DNA of 36,276 nt from a virus, in IMG/VR virus record IMGVR_UViG_3300023119_000065, positions 1 through 36,276 of that record; one strand, written 5' to 3'. The number at the start of each line of letters is the position of its first letter. Within the stretch, counting starts at the first letter, position 1. Under the pieces are notes generated by a model. The model was given only the letters and a program-made list of their open reading frames with translations. It was not told the origin of the DNA and searched no databases. Made by a program: the position numbers and the translations under genes. Below are positions 1-6,891 of this stretch, piece by piece.

Positions 1-2
1 AG

Positions 3-59
3 CCTATTAGCGGCAAAGAAGCAAAACTTATTCATGCACTGTTGAAAGGACGTGGATAA
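3..59 (+). CDS. C-terminal end of an unknown protein (cut by window start)
   Basis: An open frame enters from the window edge and ends at TAA 57-59, giving 18 residues that end in a basic LLKGRG tail. The next gene starts at the base after this stop, which is the tight spacing seen elsewhere here and supports a real gene end. Too little is present to assign a family. Confidence 0.5.
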   Translation, partial: PISGKEAKLIHALLKGRG

Positions 60-209
60 ATGTATTATGTATATGATGAAAATAAGTCTATTGTAGCAGT
101 ATGCACTCATAAACGTGATGCTGACGGCTTGGCACACAGTGCAATCGCTGATAAAAAAACTTACTTTATCACAACAAAAGCCATTGACAAAGATTCAGAT
201 AAATCGTAA
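60..209 (+). CDS. Small hypothetical protein, 49 aa
   Basis: ATG at 60 abuts the stop of the preceding frame, and the frame runs to TAA at 207-209. The product begins MYYVYDENKSIVAVCTHKRD and looks like a small soluble protein of beta strand, short turn and Lys/Asp-rich tail; no family is recognised. The last codons overlap a sigma70-type promoter (TTGACA 184-189, TAATAT 207-212) that serves the next gene. The call rests on packing and reading-frame continuity. Confidence 0.5.
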   Translation: MYYVYDENKSIVAVCTHKRDADGLAHSAIADKKTYFITTKAIDKDSDKS

Positions 210-212
210 TAT
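184..212 (+). promoter_or_regulatory. Early sigma70-type promoter
   Basis: TTGACA (184-189), 17-bp spacer, TAATAT (207-212). The predicted start near 219 leaves a leader of about 20 nt carrying an AGAGG ribosome site before the ATG at 240. Confidence 0.65.
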
Positions 213-239
213 TACATTGTAACAGACACAGAGGATACC

Positions 240-938
240 ATGGCACGTAAATCATATGAAATTATGGAAGTACTAGCAACATCGATTGCAGTAGACGAGG
301 CTCAGGGCTTTATCAAAAGCGGCCATGGGTTTTACGATTATGAAAATAAATGCAATGTCTTTGATAACAAGACTGCTATCCGTTACATTATTAATGATGT
401 TAAAGAGGCAGAAGACATTGATGTTACAGTAACTAGCAAACATATGGAAAAGGCTGAAGAGCTTAAAACATATTTTGACAGTGTTATTGTTATGAAAAAG
501 CTCACTGGCAACTTTAATGGTTTTGAAGATACAGTGGGTAATATTCTTAATAAAACAGAAGTAGACAACTACGGCATTAGCGTACTGGCGAGTTTGCCTA
601 ACAGTATGCGTATTCAGAAACAGCGTGACGACATGGATGACTTTTATGAAGACATGCGACAGTCTAGCGAGTATGTTGGTAAAGTAGGTAGCCGTGGTGC
701 GTTCTCATTGTTTATTAAAGATGTGAAATATATCGCAAAATACGGCATCCATTTGGTAACGGCTGTTGAATCTGATCAGAACTTGATTAAGTTCTTCTGG
801 AGCAAGGATCCAGATATCAGTAATCTTATTGTAGGCAAAAGCATGCGTGTTACTGGTTTTGTAAAAGAGCAAAGCATCAGCAAGTTTAGCAACTGTAAAG
901 AAACTGTATTAAATCGTGTAAAAATAGAAAAAAAGTGA
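240..938 (+). CDS. OB-fold-like phage protein, possible nucleic-acid binding
   Basis: 232 aa. The N-terminal two thirds are mixed helix/strand with charged stretches and have no recognised family. The last ~90 residues (about 145-232) have the layout of the small OB-fold domain seen at the end of many phage DNA-metabolism proteins: a G-x-x-G-x-R turn (GKVGSRG), strands, an LIVGKSMRVTGFVKE segment, then KETVLNRVKI at the C-terminus. A role in binding single-stranded nucleic acid is inferred from that layout and from the neighbouring AAA+ ATPase and UvsW helicase. AGAGG lies 7 nt upstream of the ATG. The short frame on the opposite strand inside it is a shadow. Confidence 0.7.
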   Translation: MARKSYEIMEVLATSIAVDEAQGFIKSGHGFYDYENKCNVFDNKTAIRYIINDVKEAEDIDVTVTSKHMEKAEELKTYFDSVIVMKKLTGNFNGFEDTVGNILNKTEVDNYGISVLASLPNSMRIQKQRDDMDDFYEDMRQSSEYVGKVGSRGAFSLFIKDVKYIAKYGIHLVTAVESDQNLIKFFWSKDPDISNLIVGKSMRVTGFVKEQSISKFSNCKETVLNRVKIEKK

Positions 939-947
939 AAAAAAAGG

Positions 948-975
948 TTGACTTATCTTCTAGATGTGCTATCTT
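948..975 (+). promoter_or_regulatory. Early sigma70-type promoter
   Basis: TTGACT (948-953), 16-bp spacer, TATCTT (970-975) in the gap before the AAA+ gene. Expected start near 982, leaving a ~29-nt leader with an AGGAG ribosome site. Confidence 0.6.
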
Positions 976-1010
976 AATACTGTAGAGAGACAAAAACACA
1001 GGAGTGTAAA

Positions 1011-2012
1011 ATGGAGAAAGTACGTATTTTAAAAGGCCAATACGGAGCAACAGAGATCAAGAATACTGTTGTAAAACTTGAAAAAGGTTTTAAACTTGGC
1101 AAAAAAGGCGGCTTTATTACAGTATGCGGCAAGGACGTAGCCGGACTACCGGATCGCAAGATTCGAGTTAAAGTAGAAGATATTAATAGTTTTGAAACAG
1201 TATCTGAGGAGACACCAATTGGTGCACCAGGTAGTAAAGTAGAAACAGATGAACAGATTATTGCACGTTTACGTGAACGTTTTGAGATCCTGGACGATAT
1301 GACAAACGCAAGTATTGACGGTGTTGTACGTGGCATGGTAGTAACGGGCCCTCCAGGTGTAGGTAAAAGTTTCGGTGTTGAACGAGTATTAGATGAAGCG
1401 GCTGTTGCTGCAAAAATTACAAATGCTCCTCAACGTTACGGAATGGAAAAAGGTGCTGCATCAGCAATTGGTTTATATAAACTGTTGTTTGAGTATGCAG
1501 ACCGCGGTAGTGTACTGGTACTAGACGATTGTGACAGTGTGCTTTATGACGAAACATCACTTAACTTGCTCAAAGCAGCATTGGACAGTGGTAAGAAACG
1601 CAACATTAGCTGGAAGTCAGAAAGCCGTGTACTGAGTCATGAAGGTATTCCAGATCGTTTCGAGTTTAAAGGCAGTGTAATTTTTATTACTAACCTTAAA
1701 TTTGAAAAGGCACGTGGCAAGATTGCAGATCACTTGGATGCTATCCTTAGCCGCTGTCACTACTTGGACTTGACCATGGATACAATGCGTGAAAAGTTCT
1801 TGCGCTGTAAACAAATTGTAGCCGATGGCATGTTAGATGAATACGGTTTTGATAAAGCCGAGCAAAAGGAGTTGCTGGACTTTATTTACGAAAATAAGAA
1901 TCGACTACGTGAACTGAGCTTGCGTATGGTTACCAAAATTGCGGACCTTAAAAAGATGAATAAGGATCGTTGGAAAGCATATGCAGAATCAACATGTATG
2001 AAACGAATTTAA
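1011..2012 (+). CDS. AAA+ family ATPase
   Basis: 333 aa. An N-terminal region of ~105 residues precedes a standard AAA+ core: Walker A GPPGVGKS (113-120), Walker B VLVLDDCD (168-175), a sensor-1 Asn in IFITNLK (N228) and a likely arginine finger in ILSRCH (R248), then a helical lid. Such proteins act as ATP-driven remodelling rings. The substrate is not evident, although the flanking early DNA-metabolism genes suggest DNA or replication complexes. Similar ATPases are common in marine T4-like phages. A sigma70-type promoter and an AGGAG site precede the start, and a strong hairpin terminator follows, so this looks like a single-gene unit. Confidence 0.88.
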   Translation: MEKVRILKGQYGATEIKNTVVKLEKGFKLGKKGGFITVCGKDVAGLPDRKIRVKVEDINSFETVSEETPIGAPGSKVETDEQIIARLRERFEILDDMTNASIDGVVRGMVVTGPPGVGKSFGVERVLDEAAVAAKITNAPQRYGMEKGAASAIGLYKLLFEYADRGSVLVLDDCDSVLYDETSLNLLKAALDSGKKRNISWKSESRVLSHEGIPDRFEFKGSVIFITNLKFEKARGKIADHLDAILSRCHYLDLTMDTMREKFLRCKQIVADGMLDEYGFDKAEQKELLDFIYENKNRLRELSLRMVTKIADLKKMNKDRWKAYAESTCMKRI

Positions 2013-2065
2013 TTGGTTGGCGTCTCCTCTGTCTACGTCACTCTCACTCCTAGCTAACCAATTAA
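2009..2065 (+). other. Long-stem hairpin with CU-rich loop
   Basis: TTAATTGGTT (2009-2018) is perfectly complementary to AACCAATTAA (2056-2065). G2019-T2055 (wobble) and G2020-C2054 extend the stem to 12 bp. The 33-nt loop is strongly C/U-rich and contains CTCCT runs able to pair with Shine-Dalgarno sequences. It overlaps the last codons of the AAA+ gene and lies just before the terminator. Confidence 0.5.
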
Positions 2066-2067
2066 TA

Positions 2068-2097
2068 GGGGGGACTGGAAACAGTTCCCCCGCTTTA
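2068..2097 (+). terminator. Strong hairpin terminator with GAAA tetraloop
   Basis: GGGGGGACTG (2068-2077), loop GAAA (2078-2081), CAGTTCCCCC (2082-2091): ten pairs with one G-U, followed by a T-rich GCTTTATT. It ends the AAA+ transcript directly before the uvsW promoter. Confidence 0.75.
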
Positions 2098-2100
2098 TTC

Positions 2101-2129
2101 TTGACAATCTAAATGGAAATCATTATATT
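2101..2129 (+). promoter_or_regulatory. Early sigma70-type promoter placing +1 at the uvsW ATG
   Basis: TTGACA (2101-2106), 17-bp spacer, TATATT (2124-2129). The normal start point, 7 nt after the -10 hexamer, is 2136, the A of the uvsW ATG. No Shine-Dalgarno is present, so a leaderless mRNA is predicted. Confidence 0.75.
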
Positions 2130-2135
2130 ACTAGT

Positions 2136-3590
2136 ATGGCAAAAATTATTTTAAAAGATGAAGTAAATTGTAAAATAGAAGGTTTGGACCTGGATACTAG
2201 ACGCAAACTAGTAAACAAGTTCAGCTTTATGTTGCCTTATGCCTATCATGTGCCTGCATATAAACTGGGTCGTTGGGATGGCAAGGTCAATTACTTTAAC
2301 GTGGGTGGTAGTACATACATTAATCTATTGGAAGAAATACTTCCAATCCTGTTACAGGAAAACTATCAGGTTGATATAGAAGATTTACGCACACCAATTA
2401 ACTTGGATTTTCCACAGATTACAGCAGAACATTTTAGTGATAAACTATGGCCTGAAAAGCACCCAGCGGCAGGTGAGCCTGTTGTACTGCGTGACTATCA
2501 AGTAGAGATTATCAATCAGTTTTTAGCCAATCCACAATGTTTGCAAGAGATTGCAACTGGTGCTGGTAAGACACTGATTACAGCCGCACTAAGTAACCTT
2601 ATTGAGCCATATGGGCGCAGTATTGTAATCGTACCCAACAAGGACTTGGTTGTACAAACAGAAGCAGATTACATCAACTTGGGTTTGGATGTTGGTGTGT
2701 ATTTTGGTGACCGTAAAGAGTATGGCAAAACACATACTATTTGTACATGGCAAAGTTTAAACAGCATGGAGAAACAATTCCGTGATGGCAAGAGCGACTT
2801 GAGTATTGTGGACTTTGCACAAGATGTACAGTGTGTTATTGTTGACGAGGTACACCAAGCAAAAGCAGACGTCTTAAAGAAACTATTAACAGGAGCATTT
2901 GCTCGTGTTCCTATCCGTTGGGGACTAACTGGTACTATCCCCAAAGACGATGCAGACAAGATAGGACTAACAATTACACTGGGGCAGGTTGTAAACAAAC
3001 TAGCCGCAAGTGAGTTACAAGACATGGGTGTACTTGCACAGTGTGAAGTAAACGTGCTTCAGATGCAAGACACTGCGGAATACAGTAATTATCAAGAAGA
3101 GCTAAAGTACTTGACTACTGACAAACAACGACTGGACTACATGGCCAAGTTGGTTAAAGGGTTAGCAGTTGATGGAAATACTCTTGTATTGGTTGACAGA
3201 TTAAGCGCAGGGCACGGGCTAATGGAAAGATTGCCTGAGGAAACTGTGTTTATTAGCGGTGCTATGAAAAGTAAAGACCGCAAAGATGAATATGATGAAG
3301 TCAGCAGTGCTGATAATAAAATCATCATTGCAACTTATGGCGTGGCGGCTGTAGGCATTAACATTCCCAGAATTTTTAATCTTGTACTGGTAGAACCAGG
3401 CAAGAGCTTTGTGCGTGTTATCCAGAGTATTGGACGTGGCATACGTAAAGCAAAAGATAAAGACAGTGTGCAAATTTGGGATATTGCAAGCACTGCTAAA
3501 TTCAGTAAACGGCACCTGCGTGAGCGTAAGAAGTTCTATAAAGAGGCAGAATATCCGTATACTATAACTAAAGTAGATTATAGAAAATGA
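2136..3590 (+). CDS. uvsW: UvsW-like superfamily 2 DNA helicase
   Basis: 484 aa (T4 UvsW is about 500). The N-terminal domain carries the UvsW-type KLGRWDGKV segment (43-51). The helicase core has a Q-motif-like RDYQ (119-122), Walker A ATGAGKT (140-146), a DEVH box (237-240), LTGT (264-267), and in the second lobe a GVAAVGINIP segment and the QSIGRGIRK motif VI. UvsW unwinds branched DNA and R-loops and drives T4's switch to recombination-dependent replication. It is the first gene of an early operon whose next gene overlaps its stop (ATGA). The promoter at 2101-2129 predicts a leaderless transcript. Confidence 0.93.
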   Translation: MAKIILKDEVNCKIEGLDLDTRRKLVNKFSFMLPYAYHVPAYKLGRWDGKVNYFNVGGSTYINLLEEILPILLQENYQVDIEDLRTPINLDFPQITAEHFSDKLWPEKHPAAGEPVVLRDYQVEIINQFLANPQCLQEIATGAGKTLITAALSNLIEPYGRSIVIVPNKDLVVQTEADYINLGLDVGVYFGDRKEYGKTHTICTWQSLNSMEKQFRDGKSDLSIVDFAQDVQCVIVDEVHQAKADVLKKLLTGAFARVPIRWGLTGTIPKDDADKIGLTITLGQVVNKLAASELQDMGVLAQCEVNVLQMQDTAEYSNYQEELKYLTTDKQRLDYMAKLVKGLAVDGNTLVLVDRLSAGHGLMERLPEETVFISGAMKSKDRKDEYDEVSSADNKIIIATYGVAAVGINIPRIFNLVLVEPGKSFVRVIQSIGRGIRKAKDKDSVQIWDIASTAKFSKRHLRERKKFYKEAEYPYTITKVDYRK

Positions 3591-4087
3591 AAGTATTAAC
3601 AGTAGAAAACCAGACATATGAGCTAGACTTTGTTCCAGATGAAATAGATGATATACGTTACTGTGTACTAGATTACAGTAATAAGCATGATGCAGATTAC
3701 TTCTTTGTGCCACTAGTATTCTTGGAAATTTTTAATGCGCCAGCAGCAATCTTAAAAATAGGTGAAAACACAGTTAAGATGCCACTGGACTGGAGTTTAA
3801 TTATATGTGAGCCAGATGTAGGCGAACCAGAAGTAGTACCCATTACAGGACTAAATGATCGTGGCTTCCATGCATTTACATTTAATCCTATTACTGGGTT
3901 CTTGCCCAAGTTTCAGCCAGTGGAAATTACAAATGTGTATAATGATGTCAAGTGGCATTTTCCTAAATTAAAATATGGACACTTGTTGGCTGTTCCACTA
4001 AGTAATGAAGAAGGAGCACAGTGTGCATACTTTGTAAAAGAAACAAGTAAAGTACCTGATGTTCTTGACACATATCACTTATGGTAA
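3587..4087 (+). CDS. Conserved hypothetical protein downstream of uvsW
   Basis: 166 aa, mostly beta-strand, with a proline-rich, hydrophobic middle (VKMPLDWSLIICEPDVGEP) and a conserved-looking LNDRGFHAFTFNPITGF segment. Proteins of this kind occur beside replication genes in marine T4-like phages, but no biochemical role is known to me. The start codon overlaps the uvsW stop (ATGA at 3587-3590), which implies translational coupling. The frame on the opposite strand over the same DNA has no such support. Confidence 0.7.
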   Translation: MKVLTVENQTYELDFVPDEIDDIRYCVLDYSNKHDADYFFVPLVFLEIFNAPAAILKIGENTVKMPLDWSLIICEPDVGEPEVVPITGLNDRGFHAFTFNPITGFLPKFQPVEITNVYNDVKWHFPKLKYGHLLAVPLSNEEGAQCAYFVKETSKVPDVLDTYHLW

Positions 4088-4098
4088 TATTATAAATT

Positions 4099-4560
4099 AT
4101 GAGCAATAAACTAACAATTAAAGAAGAAATGCGAGCGATTGATCAGCGTGATATGGGCTGGTGGGATACGCTAACAGAAGAAGAACAAAAAAAGATCAGT
4201 CCCTGGGTACTGATGCGATATACCAGTGCATGTGATACTAATCATGATGAGATCCGTGATCACTATTTGACAATGACAAATGCACTGGTTAATGTACACT
4301 TTAATGTATTGAGACATCATCCACAACTACAACATCGACTATTGCAAATAGTGGGTATTGGTAAAACGCAGTATCATCCTTGGATAGCACCAGGAAAAAG
4401 ACAAAAAAAGAATAAAGTGGCAGAATGGTTGCTGGAATTATATCCTGGATTAAATGAAGATGAACTAGACATCTTATTGCAAAGTGATAAAAAAGAATTA
4501 AAAGCACTGGCTGAAGAAACAGGAATGACAGATAAACAAATCAAGGATCTGTTTAAGTAA
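4099..4560 (+). CDS. Conserved hypothetical protein with HPWI motif, early operon
   Basis: 153 aa and largely helical. The N-terminal half is acidic (MSNKLTIKEEMRAIDQRD). A YHPWIAPGKRQKKNK stretch sits near residues 93-107, and the C-terminal ~45 residues have the spacing of a small helical bundle (ELYPGLNEDELDILLQ, then TDKQIKDLFK). I do not recognise the family. Position and size would fit a small accessory subunit of the replication machinery such as a clamp-loader small subunit, but no signature supports that. No ribosome site is obvious. The next gene starts within its stop (TAATG). Confidence 0.65.
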   Translation: MSNKLTIKEEMRAIDQRDMGWWDTLTEEEQKKISPWVLMRYTSACDTNHDEIRDHYLTMTNALVNVHFNVLRHHPQLQHRLLQIVGIGKTQYHPWIAPGKRQKKNKVAEWLLELYPGLNEDELDILLQSDKKELKALAEETGMTDKQIKDLFK

Positions 4561-5219
4561 TGTACACATGTGAGTATTGCAAAAAGAGCTTCAAGCGTGA
4601 AAACAGTCTTGCAGTACACATGTGTGAGCCCAAGCGTAGAGCTCTTAGCCGTAACGAGAAGCATGTGGTAGCAGGCTATAATGCATATAACTATTGGTAT
4701 AAACTTGCCATGGGCAGTAAAAAAGACAAAACGTATGAGCAATTTAGCAGTAGTCAGTATTATAATGCATTTGTAAAGTTTGGTAGATATGTACTGGACA
4801 TTCGTGCAGTTAATCCAGAAAACTATATCAAGTGGCTAACACTAAACAAAACAAGACTGGAAGACTGGTGTAAAGACAGCAAGTATAACAAATACCTGGC
4901 AGAACACAGTAAAACAGAAACAGCAGATCGTGCACTGGAGCGTTTTATATTAACAGCGGACAGTTGGGCATCTGATAAAGGGCTACACTGGAGCGATTAC
5001 TTTGACAAAGCGCCAGCGCATGTTATTGTAAACCATATTGCAATGGGCAAAGTGAGTCCTTGGATAATATATAGTAGTGACAGAGCACAGGTATTTTTGG
5101 ATAGTATACCAAGTGAAATGTTACAGCAGATTGCAAACACACTGGACCCAGCATTTTGGGTACGTAAAACAAAACTATTTCCACAAGATGTAAAATTTAT
5201 AAATGAGACAATTGGATGA
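4560..5219 (+). CDS. N-terminal zinc-finger protein of unknown function
   Basis: 219 aa. The N-terminus is a C2H2-like finger in C2HC form: C4-x2-C7 (CEYCKKSF), then H20 and C22 (LAVHMCEP). The remaining ~190 residues are helical and aromatic-rich with no family I can name. Proteins pairing such a finger with a long helical domain occur in marine T4-like phages. A nucleic-acid-binding role is plausible because of the finger and the replication neighbours. It starts on the stop of the upstream gene and its own stop is overlapped by the next gene (ATGA, 5216-5219). Confidence 0.78.
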   Translation: MYTCEYCKKSFKRENSLAVHMCEPKRRALSRNEKHVVAGYNAYNYWYKLAMGSKKDKTYEQFSSSQYYNAFVKFGRYVLDIRAVNPENYIKWLTLNKTRLEDWCKDSKYNKYLAEHSKTETADRALERFILTADSWASDKGLHWSDYFDKAPAHVIVNHIAMGKVSPWIIYSSDRAQVFLDSIPSEMLQQIANTLDPAFWVRKTKLFPQDVKFINETIG

Positions 5220-5791
5220 TACCAGCAACAGATATTGATATTGACACTGCTGACCGTACAAAAGTATTAAAACTTTTCCCTAATGTACCAGCAATGATCC
5301 AACGTGATAAGAAGCGAGTAAAGCACAATACTGGTGTTTACTTTCATGACATGCCTAGTGATCCGTTTACTGGATTGGCAACTATTGATCATAAACTAGC
5401 AGAGCAACAGGGCTTTTTTAAAATTGATATACTTAATGTTGGGTTGTATAAAGACATTGAAAGTCCAGAGCATTTAGATAAACTTATGAACACTGAGCCC
5501 ATGTGGGAGTTGTTAACACACACTGAGTTTACAGACAATTTATTCCACGTAAGTGAACACAGTGAAGTGCTCAAGCGTATGCAGCCTAAAACAGTAGAGC
5601 AATTAGCAGCGGTATTAGCAATTATCCGACCTGCAAAAAGACATCTGCTTGGAAAGTCCTGGGATGTAGTAATGAAAGATGTATGGACTAAACCTGCAGA
5701 CGATGCATACTACTTTAAAAAAGCACATGCCATTGCCTATGCAGTTGCAGTAGTTGTACAGATGAATTTGTTATGTGAGTCTGTTGCATGA
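5216..5791 (+). CDS. Miniature DnaE-like (Pol III alpha palm) protein
   Basis: 191 aa. Short motifs match the catalytic region of bacterial replicative polymerase alpha subunit in the right order: a DxDxD cluster at 6-10 (DnaE PDFDVDF), KHNTGVYFHDM at 36-46 (KHAGGVVIAP), FFKIDILNVGL at 67-77 with D71 at the third catalytic Asp position (VKFDFLGL), LFHVSEHSEVLKRMQP at 109-124, AVLAIIRP at 132-139 (ALVALFRPGP) and KKAHAIAYA at 168-176 (NKSHSAAYA). DnaE is about 1,160 aa. Here the PHP, much of the fingers, the clamp-binding and the OB parts are absent. Activity is uncertain; it may be an adaptor, an inhibitor or a reduced enzyme. It overlaps both neighbours by ATGA. Confidence 0.72.
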   Translation: MIPATDIDIDTADRTKVLKLFPNVPAMIQRDKKRVKHNTGVYFHDMPSDPFTGLATIDHKLAEQQGFFKIDILNVGLYKDIESPEHLDKLMNTEPMWELLTHTEFTDNLFHVSEHSEVLKRMQPKTVEQLAAVLAIIRPAKRHLLGKSWDVVMKDVWTKPADDAYYFKKAHAIAYAVAVVVQMNLLCESVA

Positions 5792-6474
5792 GTTTTAGTA
5801 TAGACGAATTCCATGATAAAGGATTTGTTAAACTAACAGAATCCATGTCACACACTTGGTGTTTAAATTTTTTAAACTGGAGTCAGCTTCATATGGAAGC
5901 AGACCGTGGACATGATAATCTGGGTAATTATATTGCAAAGCCTAAAACACACATAAACTGGGCAAACTGGTGGAGTCAGGATTTAACCAATCTAGATTTT
6001 GTTGACGATGCTGTTAAATTTTACATGCCACACATCAGTAGACTACTGGACAATCCTGTATTGTATCACAGTGATTTAGTTGTAACTACAAACAGACACC
6101 AGGGTGTGCGTCCGCATATTGACACGCCATATAGATTTGAAAGTTTTAGTGAAGAAGAACGTTTACTTGGTGTACAGTGTTTGATTCCGCTTACCTCATT
6201 TACTAGGGAAAGTGGCGGCACTGCATTTGTTCCTGGTAGCCATCATACACAGTGGGATATTAAACGTTGCTATCGTGGCGAGTATAACGATTACTTTATA
6301 GCTCATAATGAACAACCTGAACTCAAGCCAGGTGAAATGCTAATGTGGCACCCAAGAGTGTTACACAGTGCAATGCCCAATACCAGTGTAGGTAATAGGA
6401 CAGCCGCTCTACTGTTATTTGTAGAGCGTGAATATTATGATGAAATTCGTGTTATAGATAATATCTTTAAGTAG
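5788..6474 (+). CDS. PhyH-like 2-oxoglutarate/Fe(II) dioxygenase
   Basis: 228 aa, a jelly-roll oxygenase of the phytanoyl-CoA dioxygenase type. Metal ligands are visible as RPHIDTPYRF (H110, D112) and the distal His in MWHPRVLHSAMPN (H193). R204 in GNRTAALLLF is placed to bind 2-oxoglutarate, and GGTAFVPGSHH (143-153) is the conserved turn. Such genes are frequent in marine T4-like phages; the substrate is unknown and could be a small metabolite, protein or modified base. It is last in the uvsW operon, overlaps the previous gene by ATGA, and meets the minus-strand gene tail to tail with an 8-bp overlap. Confidence 0.87.
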   Translation: MSFSIDEFHDKGFVKLTESMSHTWCLNFLNWSQLHMEADRGHDNLGNYIAKPKTHINWANWWSQDLTNLDFVDDAVKFYMPHISRLLDNPVLYHSDLVVTTNRHQGVRPHIDTPYRFESFSEEERLLGVQCLIPLTSFTRESGGTAFVPGSHHTQWDIKRCYRGEYNDYFIAHNEQPELKPGEMLMWHPRVLHSAMPNTSVGNRTAALLLFVEREYYDEIRVIDNIFK

Positions 6475-6847
6475 ATTTTCTTACTAATTGTACGTTTTTT
6501 CTTTTAACTCTTTTTTGCATAATATCTCTTAAACATACACTAGGCCCTTGCACAATTTCAAAATCCTTACTGGTAAATGATTGTAAGCAGTTTTGAAAGA
6601 CTTTAAATCTCCCTCCCATTACTATATTAATAGGAAGTTGTCTATTAGTTTCCCACCACCATTCATTACCTAATTCTAAGAATAGTTTTTTGTGTTCTGG
6701 ATCTTTAATTAATTCATATAGATACATGCTTATTACATTTGCATCTTGGTTTTGAATTATACCAACATACTCATTGTTTCCATATGTAGTTAAAGTTAAA
6801 AACGGAAAATTATCTAAAAGTAATTTATATTTTTCTGGTATCGCCAT
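6467..6847 (-). CDS. Conserved hypothetical protein, the only minus-strand gene
   Basis: 126 aa read from 6847 down to 6467. The product is well composed, with a hydrophobic start (EKYKLLLDNFPFLTLTTYG), an EYVGIIQNQDANVISMY segment, a striking NEWWWETNRQLPIN motif and a basic C-terminus (KRVKRKNVQLVRK). The same pattern is found in cyanophage proteins of unknown function, which is why I accept a gene on this strand. It is convergent with the PhyH gene and divergent from the virion gene at 6892, with only 44 bp between the start codons. Confidence 0.75.
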   Translation of the reverse strand: MAIPEKYKLLLDNFPFLTLTTYGNNEYVGIIQNQDANVISMYLYELIKDPEHKKLFLELGNEWWWETNRQLPINIVMGGRFKVFQNCLQSFTSKDFEIVQGPSVCLRDIMQKRVKRKNVQLVRKST

Positions 6848-6858
6848 AATATTACTTA

Positions 6859-6882
6859 TCTTCTAATAAATACAGTAGGAGA
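6859..6882 (+). promoter_or_regulatory. Late promoter box in a ribosome-site hairpin
   Basis: The T4-type late box AATAAATA is at 6865-6872. TCTTCTA (6859-6865) can pair with TAGGAGA (6876-6882), which contains the Shine-Dalgarno for the gene at 6892. Late RNA starting near 6878 would lack the 5' arm. Confidence 0.65.
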
Positions 6883-6891
6883 ACAAAAAAC

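Noticed and set aside
3219-3713. 164-codon open frame on the minus strand
   Set aside because: Spans the end of uvsW and the next coupled gene; no start signal and unlikely composition.
4091-4098. TATAAATT next to the ATG at 4099
   Set aside because: Off consensus at the last base, directly against the start codon and inside an early operon; more likely AT-rich spacing.
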